From the NCBI GenBank assembly GCA_945228905.1, contig CALYOH010000007.1:1-32651 (forward strand): DNA of 32,651 bases, read 5' to 3'. The translations under genes and the position numbers were made by a program. The notes under the pieces are model-generated. The model searched no databases, was not told the origin of the DNA, and worked only from the letters and a program-made list of their open reading frames with translations. This DNA comes from an uncultured Caryophanales bacterium. GTDB lineage: Bacteria > Bacillota_I > Bacilli_A > RF39 > UBA660. Positions 16,926 through 24,612 of the stretch are shown here, one piece after another (position 1 is the first letter of the stretch; the number at the start of each line of letters is the position of its first letter).

Positions 16926-18230
16926 CTACTTCTTATAATAAATTTCAAAACCATTTATCTCTTTTTCTTTTTTACTAACTTCTTTTATATGATTATATAT
17001 ATCTTTACAGAATTGTCTATTATCATTTTTTTCTATATAAAAATATACATTATGCATAGAATCTATTTTCTTTTTCATATAATTAACTCCATCATATCCA
17101 AAATTCCCATATAATGGTACATCAAAATATGTAATCTTATGATCAGTAGATATATCAAAAAACATATTTGATAATGAAAACATATAATTATTACCTTTTT
17201 TATATTTTATATATATTTTATCTAGTTCTTTTTCATATGATTTAGTTGTGATATACCCTTCAAAATGTTTATATTTGGAGAATTTAATATCTTTATAAAT
17301 ATTAATATTAATAATTATATTTAGTATTACTACTACTATTATTAATGGTATAGATACTTTCTTTAATGTGTTAATTATTTCATTATCTAATTCAGATATT
17401 ATTATTATAAAATATATAGCAATTAAATAGTACATATGAAAGAAATCTATTATTGGAATAATTAAAGATAAAGAGCCTAGAAGATAGTAGTTATTAATAT
17501 TATTTGGTCTTTTTATAAATCTAATAATTAAATTTATAACAATAAATATACATAAAATTAATGATATTGTACTTGTTCCATTATTACTTTTATTAAAATC
17601 AAATAAACCCATTATACTTAGATTTATAAAACTATTAAGGGATTTTGTTAGTAAAAGATATATTAAAAATAATATGTTTGGTATTAGAAAAGTAACTATT
17701 CTTTTTAAATCTTTCTTTATACTAAAACAAGATATTAAACTACATATTAGAATTACTCCTCCAATAGTATGTTTAGTTAAAAATAGTAATCCGAGTACTA
17801 GACCGATTAAATAATCATTAGACTTCTTTTTCTCTAAATATATTAGTAATGTTATAAAGAATATTACTAAGAAATTATAATTAGGAAATATTGTATAAAA
17901 TACTGGAAATATAAATATAAATAAAAGTATATATATTTTGTCTTTTACTAATTTACTTAATAAGTAAAAGAAGAGTGTTAAAAATAATGATTGTTCTAAT
18001 ATGTAGGCAATATAACTATCTTTAATAAATAGTCCTATAGACATAATAAATGGATATAGAGGTGTTGTAATTATATTAAAATCTTTATATGGTATTTCAC
18101 CTATTCTTATAGCATGTGCCATTCCATAATTCCATATTATATCTGTATTATTGTAACCAAAGAATATTAAAGATATAAAAAAGAATATAAATAACAATAT
18201 ACATTTATAATTTTTCTTTATAATATTCAT
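16926..18230 (-). CDS. GT-C-like polytopic membrane protein, copy B of a tandem pair
   Basis: 434 residues, about ten membrane helices and a soluble C-terminal tail. It is paralogous to the next gene upstream: shared NYGxxxAIxxGExPYKDFN after helix 1, TKxTIG near the middle, TKSLxxFINLxxxGLxDFN, PIIDxxH, and YFDxPxYGNxGYDGxNxMKKKI followed by HxVYFxI near the C-terminus. The acidic residues in the first external loop and the topology fit a GT-C-type glycosyltransferase; I do not recognise a named family. It ends in IYYKK then TAG; the frame stays open for 34 further codons after that stop. Ribosome site GAGGGTG; 10-nt gap from its partner, so cotranscribed. Confidence 0.65.
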   Translation of the reverse strand: MNIIKKNYKCILLFIFFFISLIFFGYNNTDIIWNYGMAHAIRIGEIPYKDFNIITTPLYPFIMSIGLFIKDSYIAYILEQSLFLTLFFYLLSKLVKDKIYILLFIFIFPVFYTIFPNYNFLVIFFITLLIYLEKKKSNDYLIGLVLGLLFLTKHTIGGVILICSLISCFSIKKDLKRIVTFLIPNILFLIYLLLTKSLNSFINLSIMGLFDFNKSNNGTSTISLILCIFIVINLIIRFIKRPNNINNYYLLGSLSLIIPIIDFFHMYYLIAIYFIIIISELDNEIINTLKKVSIPLIIVVVILNIIININIYKDIKFSKYKHFEGYITTKSYEKELDKIYIKYKKGNNYMFSLSNMFFDISTDHKITYFDVPLYGNFGYDGVNYMKKKIDSMHNVYFYIEKNDNRQFCKDIYNHIKEVSKKEKEINGFEIYYKK

Positions 18231-18240
18231 ACTTCACCCT

Positions 18241-19575
18241 CTACTTTTTATAATATATTTCATATAAACCAATAGTTTTAACTAATTTATTATTTTTAAT
18301 TACTTCTTCTCCTAACTCTTTAATAAATTGCTGATTAGAATCATTATTCTTAACTAATTCTTTATCTATTACAAAATATACATCATGCTTATTATTAATC
18401 TTTTTCTTCATTTTATTAATACCATCATAACCATAATTACCATAATTTGGTAAATCAAAATAATTTATTTTTTCATTATTAATGATCTTATAAAAATAGT
18501 TTTCTGATCCTCTCATAAAATAAATAACCTCTTTGTCTAACTTAGATGTGTATTTTAGTAATTTTTTACTTGTATCACTATAGTCTTTAGTATTAATTAC
18601 TAAACTAAAATTATTATAATTAGTTATGGTTAATTGATTTAGAAAATTAATTGTTACAAAGGACCATATAATACTTATTGCAATTATAAATACATAGATA
18701 TATTTATATAATTTATTATTTATATTTAGATCTTTAATAATAAAGAATAATACTATTATTAAGAATAAAGATACATGATAATAATCTATTATTGGTAATA
18801 CTACACTACTAAATAATAGTGAATAATATAATAAAATATTATTCTTATCTTTAATAATCTTATAAATCATATAGATTAATCCTAAAATTAATAATATGAA
18901 ATAGAAAACATTAATACTACTATTACTATTATTAAAATCTAATAATCCTAAGAAACATAAGTTTATAAAGTTATATAGAGATTTTGTAATAAGTAAGTAA
19001 ATTAATAATAATGATATTGGGACTAAATAACCAATAAACATTTCTTTAAATTTTTTTCTATCTTTAAATAAATAATATATTGTAGGAATAAATAATATTA
19101 TTCCGATAGTTTGTTTTGTACAAAATATTAAACCTAAGAGTATTCCCAGCAAATAGTTATTCTCTTTTTTAAAATAATAAATAAACATTATAAATAATAA
19201 TAATATTAAAAAATTATATCCAGGATATATTATTGATACTAGTGCTACTGGATACGGGATTATTAAACATAATAAGAATACTATCCATTTTTTATCTAAT
19301 AGTTTTTCTATATAATAGATCATTACTGTTAAGAGTATTGCTTGTTCTATATAATAAACTATTATATTTTTACATAATAATAATCCTATAGAATAAATAA
19401 TAGGTCCAAATGGAGATATTACCATATTAAAGTCTTTATATGGCGTTTCGCCTCTACTTATAGCATAGCTAAATCCATAATTAACAAAGGTATCTCCTCT
19501 TGATAAAGTAAATATAAATACTAATGACACAAAAAAGAATATAAATAATATTATATATTTTAGATATTTCTTCAT
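18241..19575 (-). CDS. GT-C-like polytopic membrane protein, copy A of a tandem pair
   Basis: 444 residues, about ten membrane helices, short C-terminal soluble tail. It shares with its neighbour the loop motif NYGFSYAISRGETPYKDFN, the TKQTIG and TKSLYNFINL segments, PIIDYYH and the tail motif YFDLPNYGNYGYDG, and also ends in IYYKK then TAG. The pair therefore arose by tandem duplication and then diverged well. A sugar-transfer role on the outer membrane face is inferred from the GT-C-like loop and topology only. An ATG at 19584 abuts the AGGAG site; the ATG at 19575 is 10 nt away and is preferred. First gene after a strong terminator at the end of divIB, so it needs its own promoter or readthrough; TTTACT-16-TATTAT on the minus strand is a weak candidate. 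Confidence 0.65.
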   Translation of the reverse strand: MKKYLKYIILFIFFFVSLVFIFTLSRGDTFVNYGFSYAISRGETPYKDFNMVISPFGPIIYSIGLLLCKNIIVYYIEQAILLTVMIYYIEKLLDKKWIVFLLCLIIPYPVALVSIIYPGYNFLILLLFIMFIYYFKKENNYLLGILLGLIFCTKQTIGIILFIPTIYYLFKDRKKFKEMFIGYLVPISLLLIYLLITKSLYNFINLCFLGLLDFNNSNSSINVFYFILLILGLIYMIYKIIKDKNNILLYYSLLFSSVVLPIIDYYHVSLFLIIVLFFIIKDLNINNKLYKYIYVFIIAISIIWSFVTINFLNQLTITNYNNFSLVINTKDYSDTSKKLLKYTSKLDKEVIYFMRGSENYFYKIINNEKINYFDLPNYGNYGYDGINKMKKKINNKHDVYFVIDKELVKNNDSNQQFIKELGEEVIKNNKLVKTIGLYEIYYKK

Positions 19576-19604
19576 TATAACCATTCTCCTATAAATATAA
19601 TATC

Positions 19605-19634
19605 AAAAAAAAAGAAATAGTAAAATACTATTCC
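19605..19634 (-). terminator. Intrinsic terminator at the end of divIB
   Basis: Minus-strand nine-pair stem GGAATAGTA / TACTATTTC (one G-U), TTT loop, then nine T (19613-19605). The stem begins inside the last codons of divIB, so murG-murB-divIB transcripts should largely end here. Confidence 0.8.
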
Positions 19635-20317
19635 TTTATTTCAAAATGATTACCATTATCTAGATAAAGTATTCCTTTATGTCCTTCTAATTGGGGTAAT
19701 ACTTCATTATAATGATTTAGAGTTTTAAACTTAGTTAGCGTTAAATAAACCATATTTCCATCATCCATATAAAGTAAGAATCTATCTTTATCATAATCAT
19801 TTGGTTTATATTCAATATCACTTGTTTTTAATAATATTTCTTTCTTTATTTTATTCATACCTTTAATAAATTGAGTAAATTTCTTATCTGGTACATAGTT
19901 TAATAATCTTGGTATATTAAAATTATAATTTATTTCATCTTCATTTACTTCTTTTCCATTACTTAATACATATTTATTAGTATTATTATTATAAAATAAT
20001 GGTACATTTTCTACTATATTTATTTCTATAATAAAACCATATTTCTTATTAATATCTATATTTTCAATATAGTCTGATTTTAATAATTCTTTTTTTATTT
20101 TATATGTATTAGTCATTAAGAAACTTGGATATTCTTTTATACCTGCTTTTTCTATAATATAATCATCGTTTAAATAATCAGTTCCTTTTATTACTATATT
20201 TTTTATTGGAACTTTTAATAATAAATATACAGCAAAAAATAGTCCTATTAAAACTAAAAGAACTATCAATAAATTAAATACTTTTAATTTTCTTTTCTTG
20301 ACTATTTTTTTTGACAT
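19628..20317 (-). CDS. divIB: Cell division protein DivIB/FtsQ
   Basis: Bitopic septal protein of 229 residues. A basic tail (KKIVKKRKLK) precedes one membrane helix (about 13-35), then a POTRA domain starting VKNIVIKGTDYLNDDYIIEKAG (about 37-60) and a beta domain to the C-terminus. DivIB forms a complex with FtsL and DivIC and controls septal wall synthesis. A TTG four codons upstream overlaps the end of murB; the ATG at 20317, 5 nt after GGGAG, is the better start and lies 2 nt after the murB stop. It is last in the murG-murB-divIB unit and carries the terminator stem at its own 3' end. Confidence 0.92.
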   Translation of the reverse strand: MSKKIVKKRKLKVFNLLIVLLVLIGLFFAVYLLLKVPIKNIVIKGTDYLNDDYIIEKAGIKEYPSFLMTNTYKIKKELLKSDYIENIDINKKYGFIIEINIVENVPLFYNNNTNKYVLSNGKEVNEDEINYNFNIPRLLNYVPDKKFTQFIKGMNKIKKEILLKTSDIEYKPNDYDKDRFLLYMDDGNMVYLTLTKFKTLNHYNEVLPQLEGHKGILYLDNGNHFEIKE

Positions 20318-20319
20318 AA

Positions 20320-21228
20320 CTACTCCCAATTAACAAATTCTTGTTCTACTTTTAGGTCTACTCCATATTTTTTTAATACTTCTTCATGAGCTAAATCTAT
20401 TAGATATTTAATATCACTACTAGAAGCATTTTTATAATTAATAACAAAGTTAGCATGTTTATCACTAATCATTGCGCCGCCATGTATTTTTCCTTTTAGG
20501 CCTACACCATCTATTAGTTTCCATGCTACTTGATCATCTGGATTTCTAAATACTGATCCTGCAGATGGATATTCTAACGGTTGTGATTCTACTCTTCTTT
20601 GACGTCTTTCTTTAATAACTTCTTCTATTGCTTTTCTTTTTCCTTTTTTTAGTTCTACTGTTGTTTCTAAACATATATAGTTTGGATGTTTTTGTAAAAA
20701 GCTTGTCCTATAATGGAAATTCATTTCTTTATTTACTAGAGTTAATACTTTTAAATCTGGAGTTAATACTTTAACTGTTTCTACTATATAACCCATATCC
20801 ATTTTATATGCTCCAGCATTCATAAATACTGCTCCACCAACAGTTCCAGGTATACCTGATGCGAATTCTAATCCAGTTAATCCTTTTTTAGCAGCCATCA
20901 TACTTAATTTTACTAATGGATATCCTGCCCCTACTCTTATTTTAGTTTTACCAATAAATTCTATTTCATTAAACTCTGTTAATTTAATTAATACTCCATC
21001 ATAGAATTTATCACTAAATAATAAATTAGATCCATTACCTAAAATTTTATGTTTGATTTTATTAGATTTTAATAAAGTTAATAAATCAATTAATTTGTTT
21101 ATATTCTTAGGATAAACAATACATCTAGCAGTACCACCCGCTCTATAGGTAGTATATTTTTTTAAAGATACATTTTCTTCTACTTTACCAATTTTTTTAT
21201 CTTTTATTAATTCAATAATTCTATCCAT
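20320..21228 (-). CDS. murB: UDP-N-acetylenolpyruvoylglucosamine reductase MurB
   Basis: FAD-containing NADPH-dependent enzyme that makes UDP-MurNAc in the cytoplasm. 302 residues, the size of Bacillota-type MurB. FAD-binding domain with YTTYRAGGTA (25-34), LGNGSNLL (63-70) and GIPGTVGGAVFMNAGAY (125-141). Substrate domain with HYRTS (172-176) and PSAGSVFRNP (221-230), where S225 is the expected proton donor, then GKIHGGAMISDKHANF (246-261). E296 near the C-terminus is the other expected catalytic residue. AAGGTGA precedes the ATG, 4 nt after the murG stop. Confidence 0.97.
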   Translation of the reverse strand: MDRIIELIKDKKIGKVEENVSLKKYTTYRAGGTARCIVYPKNINKLIDLLTLLKSNKIKHKILGNGSNLLFSDKFYDGVLIKLTEFNEIEFIGKTKIRVGAGYPLVKLSMMAAKKGLTGLEFASGIPGTVGGAVFMNAGAYKMDMGYIVETVKVLTPDLKVLTLVNKEMNFHYRTSFLQKHPNYICLETTVELKKGKRKAIEEVIKERRQRRVESQPLEYPSAGSVFRNPDDQVAWKLIDGVGLKGKIHGGAMISDKHANFVINYKNASSSDIKYLIDLAHEEVLKKYGVDLKVEQEFVNWE

Positions 21229-21232
21229 ACTA

Positions 21233-22309
21233 TCACCTTATTATATTTTTTATTTCATTATATATTCTTGTTGCAGAATCATCGATACCTAACTTTCTAG
21301 AATTTTCAACCATCTTATCATATTCTTCTTTATTATCAAATATCTTATCTATTTCATGAATAATTCTATCTTTAGAAAATTCTTCTTCTGTAACTATTAT
21401 ACAAGCACCTGCATCTTCTAATTCTTTTGCATTTTTATATTGATGATTATTTGTAACATATGGAGATGGTACTAAGATTGCTGGTAGACCAATAGCAGTT
21501 ATTTCAGCAATTGTTGATGCTCCAGCACGTGATACTATTAAATCACTATCTTTCATTAGATTAATTAAATCATCCATAAATGGAACAATCTTAACATTAT
21601 CACTAATATTAATATCTTTATATTCATCAAAATACTTTTTACCTGTAATAACAAGTACTTGATATGCTTTATTATTAAAACCTGGAATTAATTCTTTTAT
21701 TTTCTCAGTCATAGTAGTACTTCCAAGAGATCCCATTACTACAATAACTAGTTTTTTATCTTGATTAAATCCTAAAGAAGATTTATTTTTGTTTTTAACA
21801 CTAATTATTTCTTCACTTCTTGGATTTCCTGTATAAATGGTTTTATTCTTAGGAAATAATTTTAAACTATTTGGTAGTGATACACATATTCTATCTGAGA
21901 AATTGCCTATAAATTTATTAGATAATCCAGGAATAGAATTTTGTTCATGAATTAGTGTTGGTACCTTAAGTTTATGTGCTGCATATAGTACTGGTGCAGT
22001 TATATATCCACCTGCTCCTATTACAACATCTGGTTTAAAATCACTTATAATTTTTTTTGCTTCTTTTATTGCATGATTAAATTTCTTTATTACTTGTATA
22101 TTTGAAAAGACATTCTTTCTATTTAATCCTTCCATATCTATACCAATATATTTAATACCTAACTTTGGTATTATATCTTTTTCCATTCTATCACTTGTAC
22201 CAATATATAAAAATTCTACATTTTTTTCTTTTTCTTTTATTTTGTTTATGATTGCTATTGCAGGATAGATATGTCCACCTGTTCCTCCAGCTACAACTAT
22301 TACTTTCAT
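21233..22309 (-). CDS. murG: MurG, lipid II-forming GlcNAc transferase
   Basis: Peripheral membrane GT-B glycosyltransferase adding GlcNAc to lipid I on the cytoplasmic face. 358 residues. N-terminal GGTGGHIYPA (8-17), GAGGYITAP (about 99-107) and HEQNSIPG in the acceptor domain; the C-terminal donor domain has VVMGSLGS and SRAGASTIAEI, the UDP-GlcNAc site. GGAGTGAT precedes the ATG. It heads the murG-murB-divIB unit and diverges from tmcAL. Confidence 0.97.
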   Translation of the reverse strand: MKVIVVAGGTGGHIYPAIAIINKIKEKEKNVEFLYIGTSDRMEKDIIPKLGIKYIGIDMEGLNRKNVFSNIQVIKKFNHAIKEAKKIISDFKPDVVIGAGGYITAPVLYAAHKLKVPTLIHEQNSIPGLSNKFIGNFSDRICVSLPNSLKLFPKNKTIYTGNPRSEEIISVKNKNKSSLGFNQDKKLVIVVMGSLGSTTMTEKIKELIPGFNNKAYQVLVITGKKYFDEYKDINISDNVKIVPFMDDLINLMKDSDLIVSRAGASTIAEITAIGLPAILVPSPYVTNNHQYKNAKELEDAGACIIVTEEEFSKDRIIHEIDKIFDNKEEYDKMVENSRKLGIDDSATRIYNEIKNIIR

Positions 22310-22330
22310 ACAATCACTCCATCTACCAAA

Positions 22331-22339
22331 ATTATATCA
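22331..22339 (-). promoter_or_regulatory. Extended -10 promoter of murG
   Basis: Minus strand TGATATAAT (22339-22331), an extended -10 with consensus TATAAT, 21 nt before the start codon. No good -35 is seen, as is usual with extended -10 promoters. Confidence 0.6.
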
Positions 22340-22383
22340 TAATTTTAATTATATAATTGTAATTCAAAGTAAAAAACAAATAC

Positions 22384-22400
22384 TTTACATAAATTGTAAA
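22384..22400. promoter_or_regulatory. Operator-like inverted repeat in the tmcAL promoter
   Basis: TTTACA and TGTAAA flank five bases and overlap the -35 element of tmcAL. No regulator can be named, and such hexamers are common in A+T-rich DNA. Confidence 0.3.
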
Positions 22401-22422
22401 AGAATAATTATTATGATAAAAT
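22394..22422 (+). promoter_or_regulatory. Promoter of the tmcAL-gmk unit
   Basis: TTGTAA (22394-22399), 17-nt spacer, TAAAAT (22417-22422); start codon 22 nt beyond the -10. Confidence 0.6.
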
Positions 22423-22444
22423 ACATACTGAAAAGAGGGATAGT

Positions 22445-23590
22445 ATGAAAGCTATTGGTGTTATTGCAGAATATAATCCATTTCATAATGGGCATTTATA
22501 TCATCTTAATACAATTAAAGAAAAATACCCAGATTATGTAATAGTTTTAGTACTATCTGGTAATTATACTCAAAGAGGAGATATTTCTATTATTGATAAG
22601 TTTAAAAAGACTGAGATTGCTTTAAAATATGGTGTTGATTTAATTATAGAATTACCTTTTCCATTTGCGACTCAGTCAGCTGATTTCTTCTCTTATGGAG
22701 CAATTACTCTACTAGAAAATTTAAATGTAGAAAGAGTTATATTTGGAAGCGAATCTGATAATATAGAAGATCTTAAATTAATTGCTGAGGCACAACTTAA
22801 TAATCCTGAGTTTGATAAGCTTACTAAGATATATTCTAAGTTAGGTAAGAATTACCCTACTGCTTTATCTTCAGCATTATATGATCTTACTGGTAAGAGT
22901 ATTACTTCTCCTAACGATTTACTTGGAATTAGTTATATTAAGACTATATTAAAATATAATTATAAGATAATACCTGAAACTATTAAGAGATTAGGTAATT
23001 ATCACGATTTAGAACTTAATGAAACTTCTTCTGCTTCTGCAATTAGAGAAGCTTTAAAAAATAATAAATCAATAAAAGGACAAGTTCCTTATAATGAAGA
23101 ATTACTTAATAATAGTCATTATATTGATGAGTTCTTTAATATATTAAAATATAAGATTATTACTGAAGAGGATTTATCTATTTATCAAACTGTTGATGAA
23201 GGAATAGATAGATTAATAAAACGTGAGATTAATAATTCTAATAATTATGATGAATTAATTATGAATATTAAGTCTAAACGTTATACTTATAATAAAATAA
23301 GTAGAATGTTACTACATATATTATGTAATTTTACTAAAGAGAAAGCTAATGGTTTTAGAGAAATTAAATATATTAGAATATTGGGTCTTAATAAGAATGG
23401 TAGTAATTATTTAAATAAAATTAAAAAGACTTCTACTCTACCTATTATTAGTAAAATAACTAGAGAAAAAGATCCTATGTTAGAGTATGAAATTGAAACT
23501 ACTAAGATATATGATATTATTTGTAATAATAATTTAGTTAATAGAGAATTTGAAAGTATAATATATATAGGAGATGATAATAATGATTAG
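22445..23590 (+). CDS. tmcAL: tRNA(Met) cytidine acetate ligase TmcAL (YlbM)
   Basis: ATP-dependent enzyme making N4-acetylcytidine at the wobble base of elongator tRNA-Met from acetate. 381 residues. The nucleotidyltransferase-like N-terminus reads GVIAEYNPFHNGH (5-17), whose HNGH is the HxGH ATP-binding motif, then VLSGNYTQRGD (about 36-46) and IIELPFPFATQSAD, all diagnostic. SSASAIR (about 196-202) corresponds to the second ATP-binding segment. AGAGGG lies before the ATG. The 3' end overlaps gmk by 8 nt. Confidence 0.93.
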   Translation: MKAIGVIAEYNPFHNGHLYHLNTIKEKYPDYVIVLVLSGNYTQRGDISIIDKFKKTEIALKYGVDLIIELPFPFATQSADFFSYGAITLLENLNVERVIFGSESDNIEDLKLIAEAQLNNPEFDKLTKIYSKLGKNYPTALSSALYDLTGKSITSPNDLLGISYIKTILKYNYKIIPETIKRLGNYHDLELNETSSASAIREALKNNKSIKGQVPYNEELLNNSHYIDEFFNILKYKIITEEDLSIYQTVDEGIDRLIKREINNSNNYDELIMNIKSKRYTYNKISRMLLHILCNFTKEKANGFREIKYIRILGLNKNGSNYLNKIKKTSTLPIISKITREKDPMLEYEIETTKIYDIICNNNLVNREFESIIYIGDDNND

Positions 23591-24272
23591 ACAAAAGAAA
23601 CAAGGACAATTAATAGTTGTATCTGGACCTTCTGGAGCAGGAAAAGATACTATTGTTAGTGAGTTATTAAAAAGAGATGAGAATATATGGTTATCTGTTT
23701 CTGCTACTTCTAGAAAGCCTAGAAAGGGAGAAGTTGAAGGAGTTAATTATTTCTTTTTAGAGGAAAAAGAATTTAAAAAGAAGATTAAAGAAAATTACTT
23801 CTTAGAATATGCTAAATATGCAGATAATTATTATGGTACTCCTAAAGAAGAGATTATTAAGAAACTTGATAAGGGTATTGATGTTATACTAGTCATTGAA
23901 ATAGAAGGCGCTAAAAAGATTAAGGAAATTGCTCCTGAGACATTATTTATATTTATAATGCCTCCTTCTGAAAAGGAATTATTAAAGAGATTATCTAATA
24001 GAAAGACTGAAGATAAAGATAAAATAATTAAGAGATTTAATATTGCTTATCAAGAGATGAATGAAGTTACTAAATATAACTATGTTGTTGTTAATGATAA
24101 GATAGAAAATGCTGTTGATAAGATGGAAGCAATTATTAAAGCTGAGAAATGCAGAGTAGATAGAATTGAAGAAATGTTAGTTGCTAATAAAGAGGAGTTA
24201 ATCCATGAGTTCTTAATGGATGAGGAATTTGATAATTCTCGTATTTCTGAGAAGATTGGAGAAGAAGTATGA
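23583..24272 (+). CDS. gmk: Guanylate kinase
   Basis: Phosphorylates GMP to GDP with ATP. 229 residues: P-loop GPSGAGKDT (about 15-23), GMP-binding SATSRKPRKGEVEGVNYFF (about 40-58), and the lid region with LLKRLSNRKTE. The C-terminus is extended by about 20-25 acidic residues relative to a typical enzyme of about 205. An ATG at 23574 is fused to the AGGAG site; the ATG at 23583 stands 9 nt from it and is chosen. It overlaps tmcAL by 8 nt and the next gene by 4 nt (ATGA), a tightly coupled trio. It stops with TGA, consistent with the standard code. Confidence 0.96.
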   Translation: MIRQKKQGQLIVVSGPSGAGKDTIVSELLKRDENIWLSVSATSRKPRKGEVEGVNYFFLEEKEFKKKIKENYFLEYAKYADNYYGTPKEEIIKKLDKGIDVILVIEIEGAKKIKEIAPETLFIFIMPPSEKELLKRLSNRKTEDKDKIIKRFNIAYQEMNEVTKYNYVVVNDKIENAVDKMEAIIKAEKCRVDRIEEMLVANKEELIHEFLMDEEFDNSRISEKIGEEV

Positions 24273-24598
24273 AATTAAAGTTAAATAATTATATTTGTGA
24301 ATTAGAAGATAAAATTAAAAATAATAAAATAGATAAAGTTTTAGATGAAGAAGTACTTAGAACTATACAATTCTTTCAACATGAGAGATTTGTACATTTA
24401 CTTGTTACTGTATTTGTAGGTATATCTTGTATATTATTCTTACTTGGAACATTACAATTTGGTTTGTTTGGATTATTAATTTTATTTATTATTACTTTAT
24501 TATTATTTATTCCATATATATTTCATTACTACTATTTAGAGAATGGTACTCAGAAATTATATGATTTATACTTTGAAATAGAAAAGAAAATCAAATAA
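24269..24598 (+). CDS. Two-helix membrane protein of unknown function
   Basis: 109 residues; not recognised. An acidic/basic N-terminal cytoplasmic segment of about 40 residues with the pattern ELEDKIKNNK, then two long hydrophobic helices (about 42-62 and 66-88) joined by a short turn, then a basic/acidic tail ending KKIK. The ATG overlaps the gmk stop (ATGA), so its synthesis is coupled to guanylate kinase. In many Bacillota the gene after gmk is rpoZ, the RNA polymerase omega subunit; this protein has no resemblance to omega. A bidirectional terminator follows directly. Confidence 0.75.
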   Translation: MKLKLNNYICELEDKIKNNKIDKVLDEEVLRTIQFFQHERFVHLLVTVFVGISCILFLLGTLQFGLFGLLILFIITLLLFIPYIFHYYYLENGTQKLYDLYFEIEKKIK

Positions 24599-24612
24599 TG
24601 ATTTTCTTTTTT
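24582..24612. terminator. Bidirectional terminator between the gmk unit and pyk
   Basis: Perfect 12-bp stem AAAAGAAAATCA / TGATTTTCTTTT, five-base loop, T-rich on both strands. It serves the converging tmcAL-gmk unit (plus) and pyk (minus), and overlaps the end of the two-helix gene. Confidence 0.75.

Noticed and set aside
16866-17114. 82-codon hydrophobic open frame on plus
   Set aside because: It is antisense to the end of the GT-C-like gene, with A+T-rich Ile/Phe/Tyr shadow composition.
24260-24275. UGA read as tryptophan (mycoplasma-type code)
   Set aside because: All tryptophans in the reading frames are TGG, no conserved gene is interrupted by TGA, and gmk ends at TGA where the protein is already family length.
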